DNA of 11,420 nt from Gymnopilus junonius. Its lineage: Eukaryota; Basidiomycota; Agaricomycetes; Agaricales; Galerinaceae. The notes below the pieces were generated by a model. The model was not told where the DNA came from. It saw only the letters and a list, made by a program, of their open reading frames with translations, and ran no database searches. The position numbers were made by a program, and so were the translations under genes. Below are positions 1 through 9,419 of the stretch, piece by piece (the first letter of the stretch is position 1; every line of letters begins with the position of its first letter). The stretch is from positions 1 to 11,420 of the forward strand of contig JADNYJ010000848.1 of NCBI GenBank assembly GCA_015501075.1. The letters run 5' to 3'.

Positions 1-134
1 TTCTGATATGGAGTCGCCTCCCTTTTCTCGTTCGGTTGGACATGGGTCAAAGACGAATCCACGGAAGGTGCATGTGACAAAGTAGGAACCCCTCGCTCAG
101 GTTCCGTGAAAGCTTTCTCGTCGTTGGAAGACAT
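1..134 (-). CDS. N-terminus of an unidentified protein, cut by the window edge
   Basis: An ATG at 134..132 in a good context (ACCATGT) opens a frame of 44 complete codons that stays open to the left edge. The first stop upstream in this frame is near 225-227, and no other in-frame ATG lies between, which supports this start. The visible part is polar and rich in Ser, Glu, Pro and Lys (it begins MSSNDEKAF), with no hydrophobic segment. Such a tail would fit the cytosolic N-terminus of a membrane transporter, but this is only an impression. No domain is visible, so no function is assigned. The rest of the gene lies outside the window. Confidence 0.5.
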   Translation of the reverse strand, partial: MSSNDEKAFTEPERGVPTLSHAPSVDSSLTHVQPNEKREATPYQ

Positions 135-1552
135 GGTATTTGGACAGAAATCGCCTAAAAGCACGACCGAGAAGGAAGAGCGGTTCTGGAGCGGTCCAAG
201 ATGGGAGACACCCCTCTTGGGAACTCATTTCTTTCTAGTCTGTTCTTTAAGCAAACAAGCATAGTGGGGTACCGGCCGATGTTCAAAGTTCACGTTATAA
301 CATTTTGGTCAGAAAGATTATCCGGCGTTTTGGCGGCCCGATCAGTTTTCACACAAGAATGACATAAGACCGCGGGGTTGACGCGGGGAGTTAAAATCAT
401 GAAGGCTCACATCGTCGAGGCATGTAAAGGAAAACTCACGGAGGCCTTCGTATCAACCTTTCATTGTGGATTCATTCCTTCTGCTTTGAAACATGAGCCT
501 GGAAACTTTATATATGTCAACATGGGTTATAAAGTAATAGAAAAGGTACACGGCAAGTCACAGTAGGTCAAGGCCTGCCAAGGCCAACCGCGATCAGATT
601 GCAAATCAATGTGCTCTCAAAGCTAAAAATACAACGTAGGCGCTATACATAGTGCACGCATACGGTCAGGTTTCAATGCCAACGTCCAACAGCGACGTCC
701 ACGCACACGTCAAGCTGTGCAAAGAAAGCAATATAAGGATGTAACCTTGCTTATCATTTTTCAACCCTACCTGGTGCTACTATTAAGTAACTGATAGTAA
801 GTGTTGGTTTGCCCCAGTACTTATCTCCGCTTTGACTGTAGTGGTTCAGAGATCTATGAATCTGGCCCCACTGCGATGGAATGATTGAGGTCATCAGGAG
901 GTTCGTTCTGCAGACGGCTTATAGGGACTCGGTAGCGTCATCGCAGCTTCATTATTCAGCGCTACTTAGATGGGCCCTTTAGGCGGGTCCCGAGCCCATG
1001 ATAATTTGCAGGCACCATTCAAACAAAATAAGGCGATCTCGGATCTGACGGAGCTCCACTGCAAGACTGCAGACAATGACAAAAGTCTCAAAGCAGAGGT
1101 ATAACAGCCAGCTTCTCCGCACGGGGTCAAATATTTAAGCATTCATGTCATCTGGGATTAATGCGTCGAAGAGATTATATCTATCAGTACTGTGTCTAGT
1201 GATGCAATGGTGTATACAATGTTCTAGCCACTGGGTGGGATATCCAAAAAATCGTCCATCAAGAAGAGGTAAAAGTGTGACAGATTATCTAGAACTAAAT
1301 TAGCGAAGAGCAATAACGGACTGTTTTGCAACAAAAGAAGGACATGCATGGATGAATAAATGGATAAGCTTGAGCTTGCTTGAGCATCAGTGAAAGTCAA
1401 GAAAGACAATGCGCGTAGAAAAGAAGCATTATAAATTACAGTGAACCGAGGAGGAAAGGGCTTTCCTGGGTTATATCTCCTAAATACTGTGTATGTACTT
1501 GCTGGGCGTGGATGTGGATGACAGTAGATTGCGAGGGGATGAGGTTGGCTAT
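135..1552. other. Intergenic stretch without a supported gene
   Basis: This 1.4-kb stretch lies between the start of the left-edge gene and the stop codon of the GT61 gene. It should hold the promoter of the former and the 3' UTR of the latter. The open frames inside it (for example 378..566 on plus and 1556..1224 on minus) show no recognisable motif or coherent splice structure. I see no tRNA, transposon ends or long repeat. Confidence 0.5.
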
Positions 1553-3412
1553 TCATGAGCGAGAGAGGGTTTCATGGATAGAGCGAACGATAGCTTGAAC
1601 ATCGATCTCAATAGCCTCATCACGAGGCGGGGATATGGGAGGAAGCTCAGAGGTAAAGGGTCTATTACATATGACTTAAGATAAGCTCGATATGAATATA
1701 AGCCATCAACATACCGGCTGCCTTGCCATGCAACATAGTGCAGGCCAAGAGAACGCATAGCAAATTCACGATCTCTGACAAATTTGCCGGAAGGGAACAG
1801 CTCTACTAATGTTGACTGTGGAGTGGGTCGCATAAAGACGGCGTCCATCAGATGATTGCCATGCACACTGAGGATGAGCTAACGTAGGATGAATTAGTAA
1901 TGAGTCCAATACAGAAGAACAGCTGTAAAAAGGCTACTGTAACTTACCGAAGACTTGACTATGGCAGTCATGCGCTCTGTCCAGTCCGTTTCTGACGTCT
2001 GCGTTGAAACGATGTGCAGCTCATATCCACGACTCCGTGCCATCTTTTCCAAAGCCCGCACGAGATTTTGATGTTCTTCGGTCGAGAGCTTAGGGCTACT
2101 GTCAGACTGCGTGTGCAAGTATGTGACAGCCTTCTTCGCTCTAGGGTTGATTTCATATTCCTCCAAAAATTGCGCTAAATTTCGCCGCACAGGTTCCCAC
2201 CAATGATCTGATGTGTCCAGGTCAAAGGCAGGGGAATAGACAGGAAGACCGTCCATAACCGTCTTCTCAGCAATAGTCCTATCCACGACGACCAGGCGTT
2301 CCAAAATGAAAAGGAATTTCCATCTTCTGATAATCGTCCCAATCTTCATAATACTGCACTGTCAGCTGCGGGAATGCAGCTTTCGCAAGATATGGATGAA
2401 AGCCTGTCTCTGCTCGCACACGCTTTATCCAGTGGTTTTCATATGGTGGGTTCTCATCCGTGAAGAAGCGGTTATGAGGAAAAATGAGTCTACGGGGAGG
2501 AGGAAGTCTGGTATGGCCTGTCGAGTCTATTGCCCTGTCTAACGAGCTGTAAGTCCTCCATAGAGCAAAGAGCGTGGAATTGTCTGTGAATGGAAGACGT
2601 TAAAAAGGGACTGAAGTCCCAAAGCTGAGAAAATACATACGAGGTGTTGAGTCAGCGTCCATCCAAGAAACCCCACGAATACTATTTTTCGCTCAAGCAT
2701 CAGCACCAAGAAAGCTCAAAAAGTATAATGAACGCACGTCGAACCGTAACTTCCCATAAGCTTACGGCCCTCTTCCGTTGACAGAATCTCCCACTTTGCA
2801 AATCCGTTCCCCGCATGCGAGACAATGGTTGACATGGGTGGCAGAGCGTTCGCCCTGTCCGCAATTACATAGACAGTCCCATTGAATACGTAGACATTAT
2901 CTAGGACATTATAACCTAAAGCAAAGCGTTCATGATTACGGTGACCTGGGTCAAAGAAAGAATGACATACCTGGCGCATGCTTCACCACCCTTGTCTGCG
3001 GTAAGTCATCCCCCCACCTCTGTAAAGCATTGTCAACAGTCGAGTCTCCTAAAGGTTCGTCGTCCACTTGAATGGCCCTCGGATTTTCTATCCACATCGC
3101 CCCATGCCTCCCAGTCCCTTTCGGCTGGCTCCTTTCTGACCCATCACCAGCGACGTGACCTTCCTCCCATGTCCAGTCACCAAAGATAGCTAACTCTAAA
3201 GAATCTCGCCATCCAGAGTACTTCCTTCCGTCTTTCCCTATCACTCTCGTCCTCCCGAAGCCTAACCGGCTGAAAACAGCGCCCTGTGTCGCTGAAGGAT
3301 CAATTCCCAGGATTTGCAGCGAGGTGTCAATGTTGTACGCCAGAAAATAGATAATTAGCGATAGGAGAATGAGTGTAATTTCCCGCTTGTCTGGCGGTGC
3401 TGTCCATCGCAT
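1553..3412 (-). CDS. GT61-family glycosyltransferase, type II membrane protein, one frameshift
   Basis: Six exons give a near-complete frame of about 522 residues: 3412..2971, 2915..2738, 2681..2641, 2583..1948, 1878..1715 and 1661..1553. The introns are 53-69 nt, all GT-AG. Residues 12-28 form one hydrophobic segment after a short charged N-terminus, as in Golgi or ER type II glycosyltransferases. Later motifs fit GT61 (old DUF563): HAPGYNVLDNVYVFNGTVYV early in the catalytic part, PPPRRLIF, an AAFP..TV block, ERLVVVDR, and near the C-terminus SVHGNHLMDAVFMRPTPQST followed by VELFPSGKF. The family transfers sugars such as xylose or GlcNAc to protein or glycan acceptors in the secretory pathway; donor and acceptor here cannot be told. 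One extra base at about 2301-2302 breaks the frame near codon 315. With that base ignored, all exon phases agree and the length is normal. It is either a consensus error or a recent pseudogene. Confidence 0.85.
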
Positions 3413-3826
3413 AATTTTGTCGGTTTTTCACCGAAGGGAGTAGGATAAATTTGGGATAAATCGTCGATTTGAGGGGCTGCTTGATTGCTTCAGTTCTGGG
3501 CAACGTCTTCTATTCCTAACATACACATACACCATACCTCATTGTTCCCGAAATCCTTCCCCCGCCGTTTCCTAAGCCAACTTGTAGTGCCCAATGCCAA
3601 TTGCTTTCGGAGTCAACTAGTCATCATCTGCATGGGCAAGGTCATCTTGGACAAGTAATAGATCCCATCATCAAGGGACAGCGATAACCGTGAAAGACTT
3701 TGTCATCAGGCAGTCAAACATAAATTACATTCATCACGATTCATCCGCCAATAACACAGAGAAACCGAAGTAAAATACACAATAGGTGAAGCTGAAGAGG
3801 GAGCAAGATGTGTAGATACGAAAAGA
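3413..3826. other. Spacer: GT61 promoter side and H2A 3' UTR
   Basis: These 414 bp separate two minus-strand genes. The right part must contain the 3' UTR of H2A and the left part the promoter of the GT61 gene. I see no further gene. No animal-type histone stem-loop was noticed, as expected for a fungal gene with polyadenylated mRNA. Confidence 0.45.
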
Positions 3827-4570
<744 letters not shown>

Positions 4571-4754
4571 GTTTAATAATTTAGAAGGTACAGCGGTAGA
4601 ATTACAGAAGAGCGGAAGAGATGGTAGTGGTTCAGGTTCAAGGGATAATCAACAAAACGCACCAAACGGCACGTCCTAAATGTGTGCACGGTGCACGTGA
4701 CCAGCGCGTCCCAAATTTTGCCGGCCGGCTTCGCTTCCACAACACTCCCCAAAT
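4571..4754. promoter_or_regulatory. Divergent promoter shared by H2A and ATP10
   Basis: Only 184 bp separate the two start codons, so 5' UTRs and promoters of both genes must lie here. The ATP10-proximal half contains two copies of the palindrome GTGCAC (4684-4689 and 4691-4696). The second runs into CACGTG (4694-4699), which reads GTCACGTG on the minus strand. This matches the RTCACRTG site of yeast Cbf1-type bHLH factors. Whether such a factor binds here is inference. No clear TATA box was identified. Confidence 0.6.
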
Positions 4755-5844
4755 ATGCTTGTGCCTTCATGGCAGCTCCGTAGTTTCTTGTTAACGCAGA
4801 CTAGATGCTTTCGCCGTAATATCCATGCATCCTCCACATTAAGGCTCGAAAATACACCAAAGAAAGATGTACCAGCACCCCCAGATCCCAAAAACAAACC
4901 ATTACCGCCTCTTAGTCGACCTTTAGGTGTACGCCAGCGACCCACGACGGTGGCGCGCTCGCGGGCGGAAAGGGTGAAAGATTATTTGCAAACAGAGAAT
5001 TTGGAAGCGCAGCGGCGACACTTGTAAGTTACGGTCAATGTGTCTACTGTTTCCAAGCCTCAGTCCTTTTCAGAGTCAAGGAGGCTACCAAAGGATACTT
5101 TCACGATTTAAACATGACAAGGAAACATGGTGGAAAAACTTGGATTGCCCCTAAGGTCCTTATTCGTGAAGATGTACAGTCACTGTCATTTCTGGGTATC
5201 CAAAACGTTTTCTAACGTATCTATGTCAGAAAGCACTCTACCTGCCGAACCTTACAGGAAGCAGCCTTGACGATGGCACGAAGAAAGATACCACGACGAT
5301 GTGCTTTGGCCGTATAACTGCGCTCGCCATACTCGGAACACAAATTTCTGAGGTACGTTGCACAACCATTGTGGCTAATGGTCACATTTTGAAATGTTTT
5401 TCTCTTCCCGCAGGCCCACGCCCAATCCTTTACGTATAGAACGAACGCTCGCTACGGCCAGAACCCTTATACCAGTACGTCCAAATCAACGTTCAAGAGA
5501 ACCTCCTCAAAGCCTTCCTCGTCAAACTATACGCTCGTTCTCTCCGTGTGACCGTACCCAAAGGACAACAACCGAACTACCTAATATCAAGTCAAAATCT
5601 CGAATATCTCCGTGATCCTATGGGCATGACAAATAGCAAGGTTGGCTATGTATATTTGATCGACGAGAATCTCAGGATTCGGTGGGGTGGTTCGGCGGAC
5701 GCGACACTACAGGAGGCAGAATCTCTTGAAAACTGTACGGGAGTTCTACTGAAACGACTGGAGGAGAAAAATGCGGCCAAGGATACAGAGACTTCGAAAG
5801 AAACTCCAAAAGAAGCTCAGGAGTCATCAAAAGCTCCCTCATAG
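4755..5844 (+). CDS. ATP10: Mitochondrial ATP synthase assembly factor Atp10, one frameshift
   Basis: Exons 4755..5023, 5074..5173, 5230..5352 and 5414..5844 give about 307 residues; introns are 50, 56 and 61 nt. The first ~30 residues are rich in Arg and Ser with no acidic residue, a typical mitochondrial presequence, supporting this ATG. Then come a Pro-rich RPLGVRQRP block (55-63), a KALYLPNLTG motif, a DGTKKDTT motif, VQINVQENLLKAF, LRDPMGMTN, and the family's C-terminal signature VGYVYLIDENLRIRWGGSAD. In yeast, Atp10 is an inner-membrane chaperone that helps Atp6 assemble with the Atp9 ring of Fo. One base is missing in or beside the C run at 5464-5466 (about codon 181): before it the frame reads ...RYGQNP, and the continuing family motif LYQYVQINVQ is in the next frame. 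No intron can absorb this. The C-terminal tail is charged and variable. A 3' fragment of a second copy lies at 6504..~6687. Confidence 0.9.
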
Positions 5845-6503
5845 CCGGTGCGTTATTCGTATGACAAGGTTTTCTTCAATCATCTAACGCCACCCATGGG
5901 ATAGCCCGTATCTACTTTGAACTCATATCATTATCTTATATGGATTTCCCGACCATCTTCATTGTCTCTAGAAACTAAATTCATCTCATGGCATCTTCAG
6001 CGCAAAGAAAGGGTGCCCCTGGTATCTTTTCCATACATCCTTTTTCCACTCTTCAAAGGTCGGTTTTGAATCTTGGACAAGAACCAGCTGGCGAAAGACA
6101 AGGAAGAGATTCGGAAGATCGAAGAAGTCAGTGCCAATGGTAAATGGAAGACGTTGGTATTTCTTCCCACCGCGGACATGTGCGCCAAGGTCAGGACGTC
6201 CGAGAGATTCAAATGTATTGACCAAGATTTTCTCCAGCTCGCTGAGTCCTGTATTGAGGCTTTCAGTGTGATCATCTCTTTTTGGACTAACCTTGACGCT
6301 CACCGTTGTGTCCATCATAGAAGGGTTGAACGTCAAGGAAAGCTAGTGGCGCAGCAAACGCCTCTTCCTTAGTGATCGTGTACGCCCTGTTAAACAGTTG
6401 CAGATGAGATTCACCTCCTTGAGATATTACAAACTTGCCACTCCCAGTCTATCGTTCCCAGGAACGAATCGTCACGGAAAAGCCAGTGGTCGCCTTTGTC
6501 GTC
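5620..6503. repeat. Left copy of a direct tandem duplication (ATP10 3' end + APH-like 3' end)
   Basis: This segment holds the end of ATP10 (from the GMTN motif) and the last part of an APH-like kinase gene, in convergent orientation. The same arrangement recurs directly at 6504-7508. Coding parts align: 92 of 120 bases match between 5641 and 6526 onward by hand count. The spacer between the stop codons (about 141 bp here against about 284-308 bp in the right copy) and the introns do not visibly align. The left copy ends inside the kinase motif DDKGDH at 6503. Confidence 0.75.
5986..6503 (-). pseudogene. 3' fragment of a duplicated APH-like kinase gene (copy A)
   Basis: Coding pieces 6503..6439, 6386..6304 and 6248..5986 encode the C-terminal ~137 residues of a protein like the complete gene at 8507..6996. 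It starts abruptly at DDKGDHWLF, continues through GTIDWEW (the metal-binding Asp region of APH-type kinases), then FAAPLAF, FYDG and GGKKYQRLPF, and ends with a stop at 5988..5986. No stop or frameshift interrupts it. The last exon shares 40 of 44 residues with copy B over the GGKKYQRLPF to EWKK block. The first intron (6438..6387) begins with GCAAGT, a GC-AG intron where copy B has GTGAGT; the second (6303..6249) is GT-AG. The N-terminal two thirds, including zinc finger and start codon, are absent: directly upstream lies ATP10-derived sequence. It probably makes no functional kinase. Confidence 0.8.
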
Positions 6504-6687
6504 AATGGTCACGACGAACAGCCAAGTTGGCTATGTATACCTAATTGACGAGAATCTTAGAGTTCGCTGGGGGGGTTCGGCGGACGCTACGCTGCAGGAG
6601 GCGCAATCACTCGAGAGCTGCACAGGGGTGCTATTAACTCGATTAAAGATAAAAATGCGAGCAAGAAGATGGAAGTCCAGGAAGTCG
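6504..6687 (+). pseudogene. 3' fragment of a second ATP10 copy
   Basis: From about 6505 the sequence encodes the Atp10 C-terminal signature again: TNSQVGYVYLIDENLRVRWG, then a SADATLQEA block and CTGVLLTRL. Over 40 residues only four differ from the full gene (I/V, E/Q, N/S, K/T), while 28 of 120 bases differ, so most changes are silent. After TRL one base is missing at about 6646-6649 (AAAGATAAAAA). In the corrected frame the charged tail continues (KNASKKMEVQEVAPQ) to a TGA at about 6685-6687; uncorrected, the frame runs to 6711. Presequence, N-terminal domain and promoter are missing, because the fragment abuts the APH-like fragment at 6503. The ATG at 6496 lies in APH-derived antisense sequence and is not a credible start. 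Confidence 0.8.
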
Positions 6688-6995
6688 CTCCACAATGATT
6701 TTCATAGCTAGTTCCACTTCCGAGCCTCAGAGCACAGTAATAAAAGGAATCAGGAATGCTATGTTAACGAACAGCGACCAACATCTTTGTAACGTCTCTC
6801 ACCCAGTCCTTGAGAGACTGACACGATGTCCAATCATCTCTGATTTGCCAATTAGCATTCCAAAACATTGCTGGGTGAGTTTCGAATTGAAATCTCAATG
6901 TTACACTTTTTATGAATAAGGAACTGAACAAAGTTAAAGAGATCCAAGAAATTGATTAAGGCTAGCTGGTGATGCGCAACCTCAACATGATGAAG
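6688..6995. other. 3' spacer between ATP10 fragment and APH-like gene
   Basis: About 308 bp lie between two convergent 3' ends. The equivalent spacer in the left copy (5845-5985) is about 141 bp and not visibly similar. The small open frame 6695..6919 shows no motif. I see no gene here. Confidence 0.5.
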
Positions 6996-8507
6996 CTAGG
7001 ACATCGTCTGCGATGCCAGAAAAGAATGGTCCTTGTATTTCTCCCAAGCCTCCTTTTTCCATTCACCAAATGTTGGCTTTGAATCCTGCCCTAGAACCAA
7101 CTGACGAAAAGCGAGGAAGAGATTAGGAAGGTCAAAGAAGTCAGTGCCAATGACAAATGGGAGGCGCTGGTATTTCTTGCCACCACGCACAAGCATGGCA
7201 AGGTCAGGGCGTTGAAGCAAGTCGAACGCACCAGCAAATGCATTTTCGAGATCGCTGAGATCTTCAAAACATTTTCAGATTTCCTGTTTCTGTGGAAAGA
7301 AAAATGGCACCCACTGTTCTGCCCGTCGTAGAACGCCCCGATGTCAATGAAAGCCAGTGGCGCTGCAAAGGCTTCTTCTTTAGTGGTCGTATAAGCCCTG
7401 CCATGGATCAGCTTCACTCTTTCAAACCGAATGCACTGACTCACCATTCCCAGTCTATCGTGCCTAAGAAGCAATCTCCGCGGAAAAGCCAGTGATCCCC
7501 TTTGTCGTCGGCATGTCTGATATAGAAAAGGTGCGGACCTTGCTGTTTTGGATAGAGCACCTTAATCAGCTCAATAACTTCAAGGTGAACGAGATAGGCA
7601 TCGAGAGCGTTTTCGGAATACTTATGGCCGCCTTCAATCAGTGAGAGCACTTGTTCAACCTGAGCAATGCGAAATTCTTGAGGATTTTCGAATGGACCCA
7701 ATTGAGAAAGGCGCCCTTTACTATCTTGTCCGCATAGCGTTGGTTCTACCATAGGTCCGACGAACATATCGGAGCCATCGTCGGACGTGAAGGTCAGGCA
7801 ACCAATAGCGCTGTATGCAAGCTCCTCAAGCTTGACGAAGTCCTTCGCTATTTCGGTTATCCAAGATTTTTGCTGCCCGAGCGTACCATCCATGAAAGAA
7901 GCTTTGCCATCAAGCCATTCGAGAAAGAAGTAAGGACTCCTCGCTCCTCTTGGAATGACGCAACGACTCCTGGCCTTCGCAATTCTCATACCAACGCTTT
8001 CCAAGGCAGTAAGGGTCGCAACTTCGCTTCTCATCTCTTGAATTAGAAGCTCCTGGGGGGAAGCGCTTCCGCCTTGGAGGGCGAGACGTACAAGCCACTT
8101 GTCGCTATTCTTGAATGTTAGTGGAAGATGTAGATGTTTGCCACCCATAAGAGCTACATCTCGAGAGACCGGGATATCAAGATGGCAATCCTTGACTGTC
8201 ACTGAACCAACCCTTCCAGTTTTGATAGCATTATTCAATATACGACTCTTATCAATGGAAGAGATCTGCATGTTAAAGTTGTTATTCGATGTCTGTGCGT
8301 AGGCGGTGTTGTACGCATCGCCATCCTACAATCTCTTTTTATCGGTACCCTTGGAAGTCATTTCGTTAATAATTGCGACCTACTTACGGTAGGACACTCA
8401 TGAAATGCTTTTAAGGCATGCTGACCACAAAGATGGCGGTCGCAGGTATAACAGAACTCCGTAGAGGGGCTAGGGCAGTACGAACAGTTGTGGAGGGGCA
8501 GAACCAT
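6996..8507 (-). CDS. AN1-like zinc finger plus aminoglycoside-phosphotransferase-like kinase domain
   Basis: Exons 8507..8388, 8325..7445, 7397..7315 and 7261..6996 give an unbroken 449-residue protein; introns are 62, 47 and 53 nt. The start at 8507 (CCCATGG) precedes a zinc-finger-like block: C8-x2-C11-x7-C19-x2-C22-x4-C27-x2-H30-x5-H36-x-C38. That is the AN1 pattern except for a short second spacer. An APH/choline-kinase-like domain (PF01636 type) follows: an N-lobe strand KWLVRLAL, a hinge-like PYFFLEWLDG, the catalytic loop H311-A-D313-D-K-G-D-H318, and IDWEW with metal-binding Asp331. In classic APH the loop is HxDxxxxN; here His318 replaces the Asn, a variant I recall from mushroom homologues. 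The C-terminal part has FAAPLAF, FYDG and GGKKYQRLPF blocks. Substrate and activity are unknown; such fungal proteins should not be read as drug-resistance genes. Part of it is duplicated at 5986..6503. Confidence 0.85.
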
Positions 8508-9000
8508 GGGGCAATGAGTTTCTTTGTGACTCAAGACGAGTAAAAGATGGGTAAAAGGCGTTCTTTTCTTCGGACCGCATTGGAAGCTAAAAACACACAC
8601 GGTGGTACACACAAGTGGGCATTGATGACAACTGTGATGCCCGTGGGAGTGGATTCGAGTGTGTGCACCACAGCATCCCTAACATTGAATGTACTTAAAA
8701 TGCGAACCTTGGGGCCTTTTCAGCGTTCACGCATTTCGCTTCAAGGCTGGTGCTCAAGAGCAACGATATTGAAATTTACAAGTCGATTCTAAATTGCTTC
8801 CTGACATAAGACCCCCCCGATGATATCAAGAAGGGTACTGAAGCATGAAAATTGCTGCCCAAGTCCTGAATAAGAAATAATTTAATGCTTGAGGAAATGT
8901 ACACCCACCTTTGTTCGGATCTTCCTCATTTCGCCGCTGCCACCACTCCATTAAACAGTTACTTGATGTACTGCGGCATCAGAACATGCGAATTCGAACG
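8508..9000. other. Upstream region of the APH-like gene, no gene seen
   Basis: This 493-bp stretch follows the APH-like start codon and should contain its promoter. The zinc-finger frame stays open to an earlier ATG at 8612. The extra residues have no family resemblance, so I prefer the later start. Plus-strand open frames here (8547..8792 and 8885..9094) show no motif. Confidence 0.45.
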
Positions 9001-9419
9001 TCAATCTCTCTCCCCAAGAGCAGCTGAACGAGTTACGCCAGTCGAAGGCCGTCCCAGGAGTGACTGGAAGATATCAACCCTGTCGCGCCGCTGAGGTGGA
9101 GCGTCTAGATGAGCAGCAATGTCAAGCTGATAAACAAATATGGAGAACGCCTGATCATCCAAATTGTCATCGAAATCGTAACGAAGTTGCAATTCACAGC
9201 GGTCGACACCGAAATCCACATCATCAAACTGCACGATGGTTGAAGTCTAAATCGACCAGCTGAAGAGAAAGCTCCATGAGAGAAGAAAAGAAGTACCATC
9301 AAAGTAATTTCAACCCTTTCGTCAGCGGAAGATATTAACTCGTTGAAATTTGTGTCTTGTTCCCTGTCCGCATCGACGTGAGCTATGAACGAGGGATAGC
9401 TTAATATCGTTCCCGGCAT
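9001..9419 (-). CDS. Weak two-exon candidate for a small unknown protein
   Basis: ATG at 9419..9417 opens 41 codons ending at 9297. A GT-AG intron of 68 nt (9296..9229, acceptor CGTGCAG) would join it in frame to 9228..9001, giving 116 residues. The second exon is acidic and aromatic (FDDVDFGVDRCELQLRYDFD) and has the codon texture of real coding DNA. I do not recognise a family, and there is no signal peptide or membrane segment. The intron's branch point is weak, and the frame could instead be a remnant of a larger broken gene. Treat as a hypothesis. Confidence 0.25.

Larger units (their letters stand above)
6504..7508. repeat. Right copy of the direct tandem duplication
   Basis: This copy contains the truncated ATP10 3' end, a 3' spacer, and the 3' third of the complete APH-like gene. 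The bases CGGAAAAGCCAGTG and CCTTTGTCGTC just left of the junction (6475-6503) recur at 7480-7508 in the intact gene. Bases right of the junction (from about 6505) match ATP10 from about 5620. The change between the two homologies is sharp, which places the breakpoint at 6503/6504. Confidence 0.75.

Noticed and set aside
378..566. Plus-strand 62-codon frame
   Set aside because: No motif, no clear promoter or splice context, and a chance-length frame.
969..999. ATGGGC/GCCCAT inverted repeat with a long loop
   Set aside because: A six-base stem with a 19-nt loop is expected by chance; no tRNA or riboswitch-like features accompany it.
1224..1556. Minus-strand 110-codon frame after the GT61 gene
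   Set aside because: Low-complexity residues without a motif; it starts within the last codons of GT61 in another frame and lies mostly in its 3' UTR.
2327..2354. A 28-nt GT-AG segment in GT61 exon 4 whose removal would repair the frame
   Set aside because: It is far shorter than every other intron here and would delete the conserved YYEDWDDYQ block; a single extra base explains the data better.
2946..2970. A 25-nt version of GT61 intron 1 ending at the first CAG
   Set aside because: Too short; the 55-nt version ending at 2916 gives the expected HAPGYNV motif in phase.
6496..6711. The 71-codon frame starting at 6496 as a real small ATP10-like gene
   Set aside because: Its ATG lies in antisense APH-derived sequence left of the junction, the presequence is missing, and the 3' end is frameshifted.
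6996..8507. Aminoglycoside resistance function for the APH-like gene
   Set aside because: Only the fold resembles these enzymes; the loop differs and fungal members are not known to me as drug-modifying enzymes.
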